NCBI GenBank assembly: GCA_947303755.1
Contig: CAMYZF010000049.1
Coordinates: 1 to 7,680 of the forward strand
DNA from: an uncultured Erysipelotrichaceae bacterium
Lineage (GTDB): Bacteria > Bacillota_I > Bacilli_A > RFN20 > CAG-826
Length of the DNA: 7,680 nucleotides
Direction of reading: 5' to 3'
This document shows, in pieces, positions 1 to 5,955 of this stretch; within the stretch, counting starts at the first letter, position 1, and every line of letters begins with the position of its first letter. Below the pieces are notes generated by a model. The model had not been told where the DNA came from. It ran no database searches and saw nothing but the letters and a program-made list of their open reading frames with translations. A program made the position numbers and the translations under genes.

Positions 1-969
1 TGCAACAATCTTAAAAAGATTGATGTAGAGATTCCTTTAGGTAAATTTGTTGCGGTTACAGGTGTTTCAGGCTCTGGAAAATCTTCTTTGGTGAATCAAA
101 CACTTTATCCTGCGATTAAAAGAAAGCTCGAAGATAACGACGAACTCATTCCTGGCAAGCATAAAGAGATTGTTGGCTTAGAAAATATTGATAAAGTAGT
201 CAATATTACTCAAGAACCAATTGGCAGAACTCCAAGAAGTAATCCTGCGACATATGTAGGGGTTTTTGACGATATTCGCGGGGTTTTTGCTGAGACTATT
301 GATGCTAAAACAAAAGGCTATGATAAAGGTAGATTCTCCTTTAATGTGCCTGGAGGTAGATGTGAACATTGCCAAGGCGCAGGTGTTACACGCATTCCAA
401 TGAACTTCCTTCCTGACGTTTACGTCAAATGTGATGAATGTCACGGAAAACGATATAACGAAGAGACCTTAGAAGTCTTGTATAAAGGTAAGAACATCTA
501 TGATGTTTTAGAGATGACAATTGAAGACGCTTTGAAATTCTTTGAGAATCGTCCAAAGATTAAACACAAATTGCAAACACTTTATGATGTTGGTTTAGGC
601 TACATTAAACTAGGTCAACAAGCCACAACACTTTCTGGCGGTGAAGCGCAAAGAGTTAAGCTTGCATTTGAATTACAAAAACGTCCAACTGGGAAAACAT
701 TGTTCATTTTAGATGAACCTACAACTGGTCTTCATACAGACGATGTCGCCCGTTTAATTAAGATCCTTCAAAGGATTGTCGACCATGGTGATACAGTGGT
801 TGTTATTGAACACAATTTAGATGTCATTAAAGTGGCAGATTATATTATCGATTTAGGGCCTGAAGGCGGTAATGGTGGTGGTCGAATTGTTGCGACCGGA
901 ACACCTGAAGAAGTCGCCAAAAATGAGAAGTCATTTACTGGTCAATATTTGAAAGGAGTGCTTAGTTAA
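1..969 (+). CDS. uvrA: Excinuclease ABC subunit A, C-terminal part (5' end outside window)
   Basis: UvrA is the damage-recognition ATPase of nucleotide excision repair; it works as a dimer with UvrB in the cytoplasm. The reading frame is open from base 1, so the gene starts upstream; 322 codons of a protein that is usually about 940 residues are present. They cover the second ABC ATPase module: Walker A GVSGSGKSS (nt 61-87), the C-terminal zinc finger CxxC-19 residues-CxxC (cysteines at nt 361, 370, 430, 439), the FLPDVYV/GKRYNEETLEV block, the ABC signature LSGGEAQRVKLA (nt 631-666), Walker B LFILDEP (around nt 700-720) and the H-loop VIEHN (around nt 805). All catalytic motifs are intact. 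A first ATG at nt 88 lies after Walker A and is internal, not the start. The 3' end carries the ribosome binding site of lgt. Confidence 0.97.
   Translation, partial: CNNLKKIDVEIPLGKFVAVTGVSGSGKSSLVNQTLYPAIKRKLEDNDELIPGKHKEIVGLENIDKVVNITQEPIGRTPRSNPATYVGVFDDIRGVFAETIDAKTKGYDKGRFSFNVPGGRCEHCQGAGVTRIPMNFLPDVYVKCDECHGKRYNEETLEVLYKGKNIYDVLEMTIEDALKFFENRPKIKHKLQTLYDVGLGYIKLGQQATTLSGGEAQRVKLAFELQKRPTGKTLFILDEPTTGLHTDDVARLIKILQRIVDHGDTVVVIEHNLDVIKVADYIIDLGPEGGNGGGRIVATGTPEEVAKNEKSFTGQYLKGVLS
951..958 (+). promoter_or_regulatory. Ribosome binding site for lgt, inside the uvrA 3' end
   Basis: GAAAGGAG lies 13 nt before the lgt ATG and overlaps the last uvrA codons. The spacing is somewhat long, but it supports starting lgt at 972 and therefore keeping its long N-terminal extension. 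uvrA and lgt are only 2 nt apart, so translational coupling is likely. Confidence 0.6.
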
Positions 970-971
970 AT

Positions 972-2297
972 ATGGGTATCTTTTTAATCATTTTAGGTGG
1001 AATCATTTTTATCGGATCAATAGTTGGTTTGGGCTACTTTTTGCATAAGTTTAACAAGTCACTTTCTTTAGGTGGAATTACTCCAAAAATTGAAGGCAAT
1101 AATTTATATATTTTGCTAGGTTTAGTCGGAGCTGGAGGAGTTGGATTTTTAGCTCTCTTGCTAGGCATGGTTTTTTATAATCATTGGGCCTTTGAAATTG
1201 GCAACTATTTAACTCTAATTTTCGGATCACTTTTCTTTGGTATTTCCATCAATGCTTTCGTTGCTGGTTTCGATCTATATTTTGTTCGTAAAGATTTAGA
1301 CTCTACTCAACGAAAAATTGCGCAAATCTCGTTTATTTCAGCGATTTGTCTATTCATTACAGGCCTCTGGATGTGGACGGATTCCATCGCATATTTTGTG
1401 AAATATCCGCTACCAAATTCAATATCATTTTCAAAAGGTTTAGGATACCCAGATTATGGTGATTATGGATTCACTATTACTTTCTATGGAATCATCATTG
1501 TTGTTGGTGCATTAATATCCTATTTTTTAGTTGACCATCACGTCTATGCAAAGTTCGGAAAACATGGCTTAATTGACACCCTATTTTTAGTGGCTTTCCC
1601 AATGGGTTTAGTCGGTGCTAGATTATGGTGGTGTTTAATACTTGAACCGTCTTATATTTTTAGTGAAGGGAATTGGTTCTTAAATATCGTTGATGTTCGC
1701 CATGGTGGACTAGCGGTTCAGGGTGGTGCAATATTAGGAATTTTGGCAGGCGTTTTGTTCGCTTTGAAATTTAGAAAGTATATGAATATTCGCTGGTTAG
1801 TTGATGTTTGTATTCCGACCATTTTAATCGCTCAAGCAGTTGGTCGTTGGGGCAACTTTTTCAACCAAGAAGTTTATGGTCAATTAGTTAATCCTAATAC
1901 ATTATGGTTCCTACCAAAAATGATTCGTCAAAACATGTTTATTGACTCGAACAAATATATTAGCGTTCCACTCTTCTTAATCGAGTCTGCAATCAACATT
2001 GTTGGTTTCTTTATCATTCGTTATGCCTATGGTCATGGTTTGAAACGCTTTGCTAAACAAGGTGACCAAGCATTCCTATATTTAGTGTGGTACGGAGCCG
2101 TTAGAGCGATTATGGAACCTCTTAGAGTTGGTTTCACACTTAATCTAGGACATTCTGAAGCTTTTGGTTACTTACAATCATGGATTATGGCCTTCTCAAT
2201 GCTTGGAATTGGCATCCTAGGCATCATTGGAATCAGAGTCTTCGAATTCATTCGAAGAAAGAATGGAAAAGAAGTAAAGGAATATGAAGTCATATAA
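972..2297 (+). CDS. lgt: Prolipoprotein diacylglyceryl transferase with extra N-terminal membrane segments
   Basis: Lgt moves the diacylglyceryl group from phosphatidylglycerol to the lipobox cysteine of prolipoproteins, the first step of lipoprotein maturation in the cytoplasmic membrane. The catalytic core occupies about residues 160-430. By comparison with E. coli Lgt, the recognisable residues are Y172 (FYG), H244 in HGGLAVQGG, R292/N295/E300/G303 in GRWGNFFNQEVYG, and Y374/R378/E382 in WYGAVRAIMEPLR. The protein has 441 residues, against about 260-300 for typical Lgt. The excess is a 155-residue N-terminal region with about four predicted hydrophobic spans (roughly 2-24, 44-69, 77-104, 116-142). 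A later start such as Met134 would still leave a complete core, but the RBS and unbroken hydrophobic coding favour the long form. The stop overlaps the next gene by 14 nt. Neighbours match the Bacillota lgt-ppaX pair. The Lgt identity is secure; the role of the extension is unknown. Confidence 0.95.
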   Translation: MGIFLIILGGIIFIGSIVGLGYFLHKFNKSLSLGGITPKIEGNNLYILLGLVGAGGVGFLALLLGMVFYNHWAFEIGNYLTLIFGSLFFGISINAFVAGFDLYFVRKDLDSTQRKIAQISFISAICLFITGLWMWTDSIAYFVKYPLPNSISFSKGLGYPDYGDYGFTITFYGIIIVVGALISYFLVDHHVYAKFGKHGLIDTLFLVAFPMGLVGARLWWCLILEPSYIFSEGNWFLNIVDVRHGGLAVQGGAILGILAGVLFALKFRKYMNIRWLVDVCIPTILIAQAVGRWGNFFNQEVYGQLVNPNTLWFLPKMIRQNMFIDSNKYISVPLFLIESAINIVGFFIIRYAYGHGLKRFAKQGDQAFLYLVWYGAVRAIMEPLRVGFTLNLGHSEAFGYLQSWIMAFSMLGIGILGIIGIRVFEFIRRKNGKEVKEYEVI

Positions 2298-2925
2298 GCT
2301 TTATCTATTTGATTTAGATGGAACTTTAATCGATAGTGATCGTATGCTTATCGAGACTTTCAGAGAACTTTATGCAAAATATCGTCCTGATTATCACCCA
2401 GATGATAGTTATATCATCCAATTCTCAGGACCTCAAATTACCGAAACTCTTTCTAAAGAATTCCCTGATAGAGATTTAAAAGAGATGCTTAACGAGTATA
2501 GAAGTAGATCCACTAAGTATTACGATAAATATGTTCGTTTGTTCCCTTATGTTAAGGAAATGCTTGAGAAAATGTCTGAAAAAGGCACTTTATTTGCAGT
2601 TATCACCAACAAACATAAAGGACCAACCGAATATACTTATAAGCTTTTGGATTTAGAAAAACTTAATATCTTCTCTATCTGCGCTGATGACGTGATAAAT
2701 TATAAACCAGCACCAGATGGAATCCTTAAAGCTATTGAGCATTTTGACGTCAAAAACAAAGCAGAAGTCATTTATATTGGTGATTGCTATACCGATTACA
2801 TCACTGCGAAAAACGCTGGTGTGGACTTCGGTTATATCTCATGGTCACCACGTCCAATAAAGGGTGAAATGAAGGTTGATGTTTTGATTGAATCGTTTGA
2901 AAAATTCACAGGAGAAATTTGCTAA
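2284..2925 (+). CDS. ppaX: HAD-superfamily phosphatase, PpaX/Gph-like (pyrophosphatase or phosphoglycolate phosphatase)
   Basis: A 213-residue cytoplasmic HAD hydrolase with all four motifs: DLDGT (nucleophile D10, acid/base D12), T108 in VITNK, K141 in NYKPAPDG, and the Mg-binding acids in GDCYTD (D167, D171). The alpha-helical cap lies between motifs I and II (about residues 17-85). Length, the FSGP segment after the first cap helix and the ISWS segment near the C-terminus resemble PpaX (216 residues in B. subtilis), which hydrolyses pyrophosphate released when HPrK dephosphorylates HPr-Ser46-P. Position directly after lgt is the same as in the B. subtilis hprK-lgt-ppaX operon. hprK itself is not here, so phosphoglycolate phosphatase (Gph) remains possible. 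The start at 2284 is needed to keep DLDGT. The Shine-Dalgarno is poor (AAAGG only 3 nt from ATG), so translation probably depends on coupling to lgt, which it overlaps by 14 nt. Confidence 0.85.
   Translation: MKSYKLYLFDLDGTLIDSDRMLIETFRELYAKYRPDYHPDDSYIIQFSGPQITETLSKEFPDRDLKEMLNEYRSRSTKYYDKYVRLFPYVKEMLEKMSEKGTLFAVITNKHKGPTEYTYKLLDLEKLNIFSICADDVINYKPAPDGILKAIEHFDVKNKAEVIYIGDCYTDYITAKNAGVDFGYISWSPRPIKGEMKVDVLIESFEKFTGEIC
2910..2915 (+). promoter_or_regulatory. Ribosome binding site that sets the trxB start
   Basis: AGGAGA lies 9 nt before the ATG at 2925. It is far too close to the in-frame TTG at 2919, which decides the start in favour of 2925 and gives a TAATG stop-start overlap with the phosphatase gene. 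Confidence 0.7.
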
Positions 2926-3827
2926 TGAAAAAGACCGATATTGTTGTCGTTGGTGCAGGAATTGCAGGGTTAACTGCCGCTATTTATCTTAAAAGAGCGA
3001 ATGCTGATTTCGTTATTTTAGAGGGTTCTTTTCCTGGTGGATTATTGAACAAACTTAAAACAATCGAAAACTATCCTGGTTTCCCATCTATCACCGGAAA
3101 CGAATTATTAATAAAACTCATGAATCATGTAAAAAGCCTTGGAATTGAAATAACTTATGGAAATGCCCAATCAATTTTAAAAGAAGGCGATGGTTTTGAT
3201 GTTAAAACCGATGTTGATTCTTATGAGTGTAAGAGTGTTATTGTCGCTACAGGCGTGAACCAATCTAATGATTCTATTAAAGGACAAGATAAATTCGCAG
3301 GCTTAGGCGTATCATATTGCGCTACATGCGATGGAAACTTTTTTAAAGGATTAGATGTTGCTGTTATTGGAAATAACGATATTGCTTTAGAAGAAAGCTT
3401 ATATCTATCAGGATTAGTTAATAAATTATATTTAGTCAATCCTGAAGATAAACTAAACGGTAATCAAAAACTAATTGATTCTTTAAAGAAAGCTAATAAT
3501 GTTGAAATCTTAAATGGTAAGAAAGTTAGTGAGATTAAAGGCGATGACTTTGGAGTTACTTCAATAGTCGTGGATGAAAAGGAAATTCCTGTTTCAGGTG
3601 TTTTCCCTTATGTTGGTAAAAAGTCTACAACTCAAATCCTAAATAACTTAAAACCTGAAATGCATGGAATCTTTGTTAATGTTGATTCAAAACAACAAAC
3701 AAATATCGAAGGCTTATATGCTGCCGGAGATATCGTTGATAAAAAATTAAGACAACTTGTGACTGCCGCCAATGATGGAGCGATTGCTGCCACAAATGCA
3801 GCCCAATTTGTCAAAGAGAGGAAATAA
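2925..3827 (+). CDS. trxB: Thioredoxin-reductase-family flavoprotein lacking NADPH-binding signatures
   Basis: A 300-residue flavoprotein of the low-molecular-weight thioredoxin reductase family, expected to reduce a thioredoxin-like partner in the cytoplasm. Visible features in order: N-terminal FAD Rossmann motif GAGIAG (10-15), IENYPGFP (47-54), ATG (108-110), the redox pair CATC (132-135) in GVSYCATCDG, a central pyridine-nucleotide-type domain (about 118-245), and the second FAD motif GLYAAGDI (263-270) followed by RQLVTAA. The central domain is odd. The usual GGGDSAxEE reads GNNDIALEE (149-157), and the HRRxxxR box that grips the NADPH 2'-phosphate reads NPEDKLN (172-178). Enzymes with such losses include the ferredoxin-linked flavin thioredoxin reductases of clostridia, so the electron donor here may not be NADPH. 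The frame can be extended 2 codons to a TTG at 2919, but the RBS favours ATG 2925. It is followed after 2 nt by rapZ, as in the trxB-rapZ cluster of Bacillota (there with yvcI between). Confidence 0.9.
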   Translation: MKKTDIVVVGAGIAGLTAAIYLKRANADFVILEGSFPGGLLNKLKTIENYPGFPSITGNELLIKLMNHVKSLGIEITYGNAQSILKEGDGFDVKTDVDSYECKSVIVATGVNQSNDSIKGQDKFAGLGVSYCATCDGNFFKGLDVAVIGNNDIALEESLYLSGLVNKLYLVNPEDKLNGNQKLIDSLKKANNVEILNGKKVSEIKGDDFGVTSIVVDEKEIPVSGVFPYVGKKSTTQILNNLKPEMHGIFVNVDSKQQTNIEGLYAAGDIVDKKLRQLVTAANDGAIAATNAAQFVKERK

Positions 3828-3829
3828 AG

Positions 3830-4660
3830 ATGATTAAATTAGTCATAATTACTGGTGTTTCTGGATCTGGAAAGACTCAAGCTCTTTATACTTTTGAAGA
3901 AGCTGGCTATTATGTTATTGATAATGTTCCAGAAGAAGTTATTAAGCCTCTTTTTGACACGATTTGCTTCTCTGGAAAATACGTCAAAGTAGCTCTTGCA
4001 GTTCCACTAGTGAATGCTAATCAAACTTATGAAATAGCGAAGAACTATAAGGATTTTGATACAAGATTCTTAGGCATCACTTGTTCTAGAGAAGCCTTAA
4101 ATGAACGCTATAGATTGTCTAGAAGACGTCACCCACTTGAATCACAAGGTTTCACATTAGATAACGCACTTAAACGCGACTATGAATTATTAGAAAGTGT
4201 TCGTGAAAATCTTACCGATTTCATTGATACAACTAAGTTAGATAAAAATCAATTTTCCAAAGCAATTCATAACTCAATTATAGGAATTAATGGGGACAAG
4301 TTCTCTGTTATGTTCATGTCGTTTGGATATAAAAGAAGCGTCCCACAAGACATTGAAACCGTCTTTGATGTGAGACTTCTTCCAAATCCATATTGGGTTC
4401 CTGAATTAAAGGACATGAACGGACTAGATGCTCCAGTTAGAGATTATGTTTTAAATGCTCCTGAAACTAAAAAATACCTACAAAACGTCATCAAATATCT
4501 TGATTATTATTTAGAAGAATTAAAGAAATCAGGTAAAGGACATGCGAATATTGGTATCGCCTGTAGCGGTGGTCAACACCGTTCAGTAGCGATAGCCCAA
4601 TATCTATTTGAATATTACCAAGGAAAATACGAAACAAGCGTATCGCATAGAGATATTTAA
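3830..4660 (+). CDS. rapZ: RNase adapter / nucleotide-binding protein RapZ (YvcJ family)
   Basis: A 276-residue member of the RapZ/YvcJ family, cytoplasmic P-loop proteins that bind and hydrolyse nucleotides. In E. coli RapZ delivers the sRNA GlmZ to RNase E; in B. subtilis YvcJ affects competence through an unclear mechanism. The N-terminal kinase-like domain has Walker A GVSGSGKT (9-16), the DNVP motif (31-34) and SRRRHPL (97-103). The C-terminal domain has SFGYKRSVP (164-172), FDVRLLPNPYW (179-189) and the diagnostic GGQHRSV (247-253), then HRD near the end. All hallmark blocks are present and the length is close to the usual 285-295. AGAGG 8 nt before the ATG is an adequate RBS, and the gene starts 2 nt after trxB. 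In most Bacillota rapZ is followed by yvcK and whiA; here yvcK is missing and whiA follows directly. Confidence 0.95.
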   Translation: MIKLVIITGVSGSGKTQALYTFEEAGYYVIDNVPEEVIKPLFDTICFSGKYVKVALAVPLVNANQTYEIAKNYKDFDTRFLGITCSREALNERYRLSRRRHPLESQGFTLDNALKRDYELLESVRENLTDFIDTTKLDKNQFSKAIHNSIIGINGDKFSVMFMSFGYKRSVPQDIETVFDVRLLPNPYWVPELKDMNGLDAPVRDYVLNAPETKKYLQNVIKYLDYYLEELKKSGKGHANIGIACSGGQHRSVAIAQYLFEYYQGKYETSVSHRDI

Positions 4661-4662
4661 TT

Positions 4663-5619
4663 ATGCAAGCAAAGGTCTCGTTTACTCAGAAAGTTAAAGA
4701 AGAATTAACCAAGCTTCCTTTTTCCGATGAACACTTACGAGCCCTTTTATCTGCTTTTATTAGAATCAATGGATCACTTTCTTATTCGGAAGGTACATCT
4801 AGAATTGTTTTAAAAACTGAGAATGCGAAAATCGCGAAATTCATCTATCACGCTATCGATAGGCTCTATGGAATCGTCCCAAGATTTGCTTATTCAAAGA
4901 CGATGAACTTCAAAAGGCGTTTAACTTATTCTGTCATCGTAAATGAGGGCGAATATCTTATTGGAGACCTCGAAATTGACTTTTTAGACGGAAAAATTGC
5001 CAAAAACATCGTTAAAAACGATGACATGATTTCAGGCTATATTGGTGGCGCATTTTTAGCCTCTGGATCGGTAAATACCCCTAAAAATTCAAATTATCAT
5101 TTAGAAGTTTCTTTAAATAATGAAAACTATGCGAAGTGGTTCTCAAAACTACTTTTAAAATACAAAGGCACCGAATTCTCTCCAAAGATTATTAAAAGAA
5201 GAAATTCATATATCGTTTACATCAAGAAGTCACAACAGGTGGTGGACTTCCTTTCGATGGTGGGAGCGACCAACGCAACCCTTGAATTTGAAAATATTCG
5301 TATCGACCGCGAATTCTCTTCGATTGGAAATAGGCTTCAAAATCTTGATTCAGCAAATTATTCAAAAATTACATCTGCTTCATCTAAACAAATCGTAGAT
5401 ATCCAAATCATCGATAAAGCTCTTGGAATCAACAATGTTCAAAATGAAAAACAAAAAGAACTTATGAAAATTCGTCTTGAGCATGATGATTATTCACTTC
5501 AAGAACTCGCTAATGAATTAAGTGATCGTATTGGCGAGCCTGTTTCTAAATCAAATATCAACCATCTTTTAAGAGCAATTCACTTAAAAGCCGAACGCTA
5601 CAAAGGAGCGGTAAAATGA
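4663..5619 (+). CDS. whiA: WhiA, DNA-binding protein with LAGLIDADG-like and helix-turn-helix domains
   Basis: WhiA (318 residues, usual length about 310-330) is conserved in Gram-positive bacteria. In Streptomyces it is a sporulation transcription factor; in B. subtilis it influences cell division and chromosome segregation. Recognisable parts are the N-terminal WhiA domain (about 1-90), the LAGLIDADG-homing-endonuclease-like fold with GYIGGAFLASGSV (125-137) and YHLEV (145-149), the YIVYIKKSQQVVDFL segment (183-197), the LEFENIRIDRE block (207-217) leading into NRLQNLDSAN, and a C-terminal helix-turn-helix region ending in VSKSNINHLLRAI (294-306). The endonuclease active site is lost in this family, so it binds DNA without cutting. 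There is no clear Shine-Dalgarno; the ATG is 2 nt after the rapZ stop, so translation is probably coupled. The TGA stop overlaps the following ATG, which confirms that UGA terminates here. Confidence 0.95.
   Translation: MQAKVSFTQKVKEELTKLPFSDEHLRALLSAFIRINGSLSYSEGTSRIVLKTENAKIAKFIYHAIDRLYGIVPRFAYSKTMNFKRRLTYSVIVNEGEYLIGDLEIDFLDGKIAKNIVKNDDMISGYIGGAFLASGSVNTPKNSNYHLEVSLNNENYAKWFSKLLLKYKGTEFSPKIIKRRNSYIVYIKKSQQVVDFLSMVGATNATLEFENIRIDREFSSIGNRLQNLDSANYSKITSASSKQIVDIQIIDKALGINNVQNEKQKELMKIRLEHDDYSLQELANELSDRIGEPVSKSNINHLLRAIHLKAERYKGAVK
5602..5608 (+). promoter_or_regulatory. Ribosome binding site for the XRE regulator
   Basis: AAAGGAG lies 7 nt before the ATG at 5616, inside the whiA 3' end. 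This strong site supports the short regulator being a real, translated gene rather than a chance open frame. Confidence 0.75.
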
Positions 5620-5843
5620 AAGCTCAAACTCAACTTGGAATGAGAATTCGTTTTCTAAGAAAACGTTTAGGCTGGTCTCAAGAAGATTTAGCCTTGGAAG
5701 CTAACGTGAATAAAAACTATATTTCAGATCTTGAAAATGGTCGAAGAAATCCGAGTTTAGATATCTTGGAAAGAATCGCAAAAGCGCTAAATATAACTCT
5801 CTCTGAATTATTCCGTGGAGTGGAAACCATTCCCGGTCTTTAA
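5616..5843 (+). CDS. Small XRE-family helix-turn-helix transcriptional regulator
   Basis: A 75-residue protein that is almost entirely one Cro/C1-type HTH domain: IRFLRKRLGWSQEDLA (11-26) forms helices 1-2, NKNYISDLENGRRNPS (32-47) holds the recognition helix and the typical ExGRRNPS turn, and LERIAKALNITLSELF (51-66) closes the five-helix bundle. There is no extra ligand-binding or membrane domain. Size and wording resemble stand-alone XRE regulators, including restriction-modification controller proteins, but no restriction genes are nearby. It overlaps the whiA stop by 4 nt (ATGA), so it is the last gene of the upstream unit. Its target is unknown; the inverted repeats just downstream, in front of gap, are candidate operators by proximity only. 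In B. subtilis this slot after whiA is held by crh, and the slot before gapA by cggR; the protein resembles neither. Confidence 0.9.
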   Translation: MKAQTQLGMRIRFLRKRLGWSQEDLALEANVNKNYISDLENGRRNPSLDILERIAKALNITLSELFRGVETIPGL

Positions 5844-5854
5844 TATTTTTTATC

Positions 5855-5875
5855 TTTTCAAACTCGTTTTGAAAA
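5855..5875. repeat. Inverted repeat downstream of the XRE gene, overlapping the cre
   Basis: TTTTCAAA (5855-5862) and TTTGAAAA (5868-5875) are exact 8-bp inverted arms around a 5-nt spacer. A second, overlapping palindrome CGTTTTGAAAACG (5865-5877) has 6-bp arms and a central G. As RNA the A/T-rich stem would be weak and has no immediate U-run, so it is a poor intrinsic terminator. A protein operator is the better guess. The bound factor is unknown: CcpA, the adjacent XRE protein, or both. Confidence 0.5.
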
Positions 5876-5883
5876 CGCTTTCT
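5870..5883 (+). promoter_or_regulatory. Catabolite-responsive element (cre), CcpA site upstream of gap
   Basis: TGAAAACGCTTTCT matches the degenerate cre consensus TGWAARCGYTWNCW at all 14 positions. Its centre is about 42 nt upstream of the centre of the TATAAT box and roughly 54 nt upstream of the inferred transcription start. CcpA sites upstream of the -35 region usually activate, as in lactococcal glycolytic operons, so glucose activation of gap-pgk is the inference. The presence of CcpA in this genome cannot be seen from the window. Confidence 0.65.
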
Positions 5884-5895
5884 TAACAAAACTAT

Positions 5896-5924
5896 TTATT
5901 TTTAGGTTGATTATTATTTATAAT
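5896..5924 (+). promoter_or_regulatory. Probable sigma-A promoter of gap (good -10, poor -35)
   Basis: TATAAT at 5919-5924 is a perfect -10 box. At 17-nt spacing the -35 position (5896-5901) reads TTATTT, matching the consensus poorly. TTGATT at 5907-5912 is closer to a -35 consensus but only 6 nt from the -10 and cannot pair with it. A strong -10 with a weak -35 is typical of activator-dependent promoters and fits the cre just upstream. The start site would be near 5931, giving a leader of about 25 nt. Confidence 0.6.
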
Positions 5925-5939
5925 ACTATCGTCGATTAT

Positions 5940-5947
5940 AAAGGAGG
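5940..5947 (+). promoter_or_regulatory. Strong ribosome binding site for gap
   Basis: AAAGGAGG is almost fully complementary to the 16S 3' end and lies 8 nt before the ATG at 5956. It is the best Shine-Dalgarno in the window, as expected for a highly expressed glycolytic gene. Confidence 0.8.
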
Positions 5948-5955
5948 ACATATAA

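Noticed and set aside
178..444. Minus-strand open frame opposite uvrA
   Set aside because: It lies inside the conserved UvrA zinc-finger region and has no recognisable protein features. Other minus-strand frames at 3221-3439, 3632-3814 and 5701-5889 were rejected for the same reason.
972..2297. Frameshift or fusion error as the cause of the long Lgt
   Set aside because: The frame is continuous, hydrophobic segments are in frame from the start, and the RBS is correctly placed, so sequencing error is not needed to explain the length.
2919..2924. TTG at 2919 as the trxB start
   Set aside because: The AGGAGA site at 2910-2915 is only 3 nt from this TTG but 9 nt from the ATG at 2925, and family members begin just before the first beta strand of the FAD domain, which fits the ATG.
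5616..5619. Mycoplasma-type code with UGA as tryptophan
   Set aside because: whiA ends in TGA at its expected family length and overlaps an ATG with a good RBS, while tryptophan is TGG throughout lgt, gap and pgk. The standard bacterial code applies.
5816..5860. Intrinsic terminator at the end of the XRE gene
   Set aside because: Only a 4-bp GGAA/TTCC stem precedes the T-rich stretch, and the 8-bp TTTTCAAA repeat is A/T-rich without a following T-run. Neither is convincing, so some read-through into gap is possible.
5907..5912. TTGATT as the -35 box of the gap promoter
   Set aside because: It is only 6 nt from the TATAAT box and about 22 nt from any downstream A/T-rich alternative, so the spacing does not work for sigma-A.
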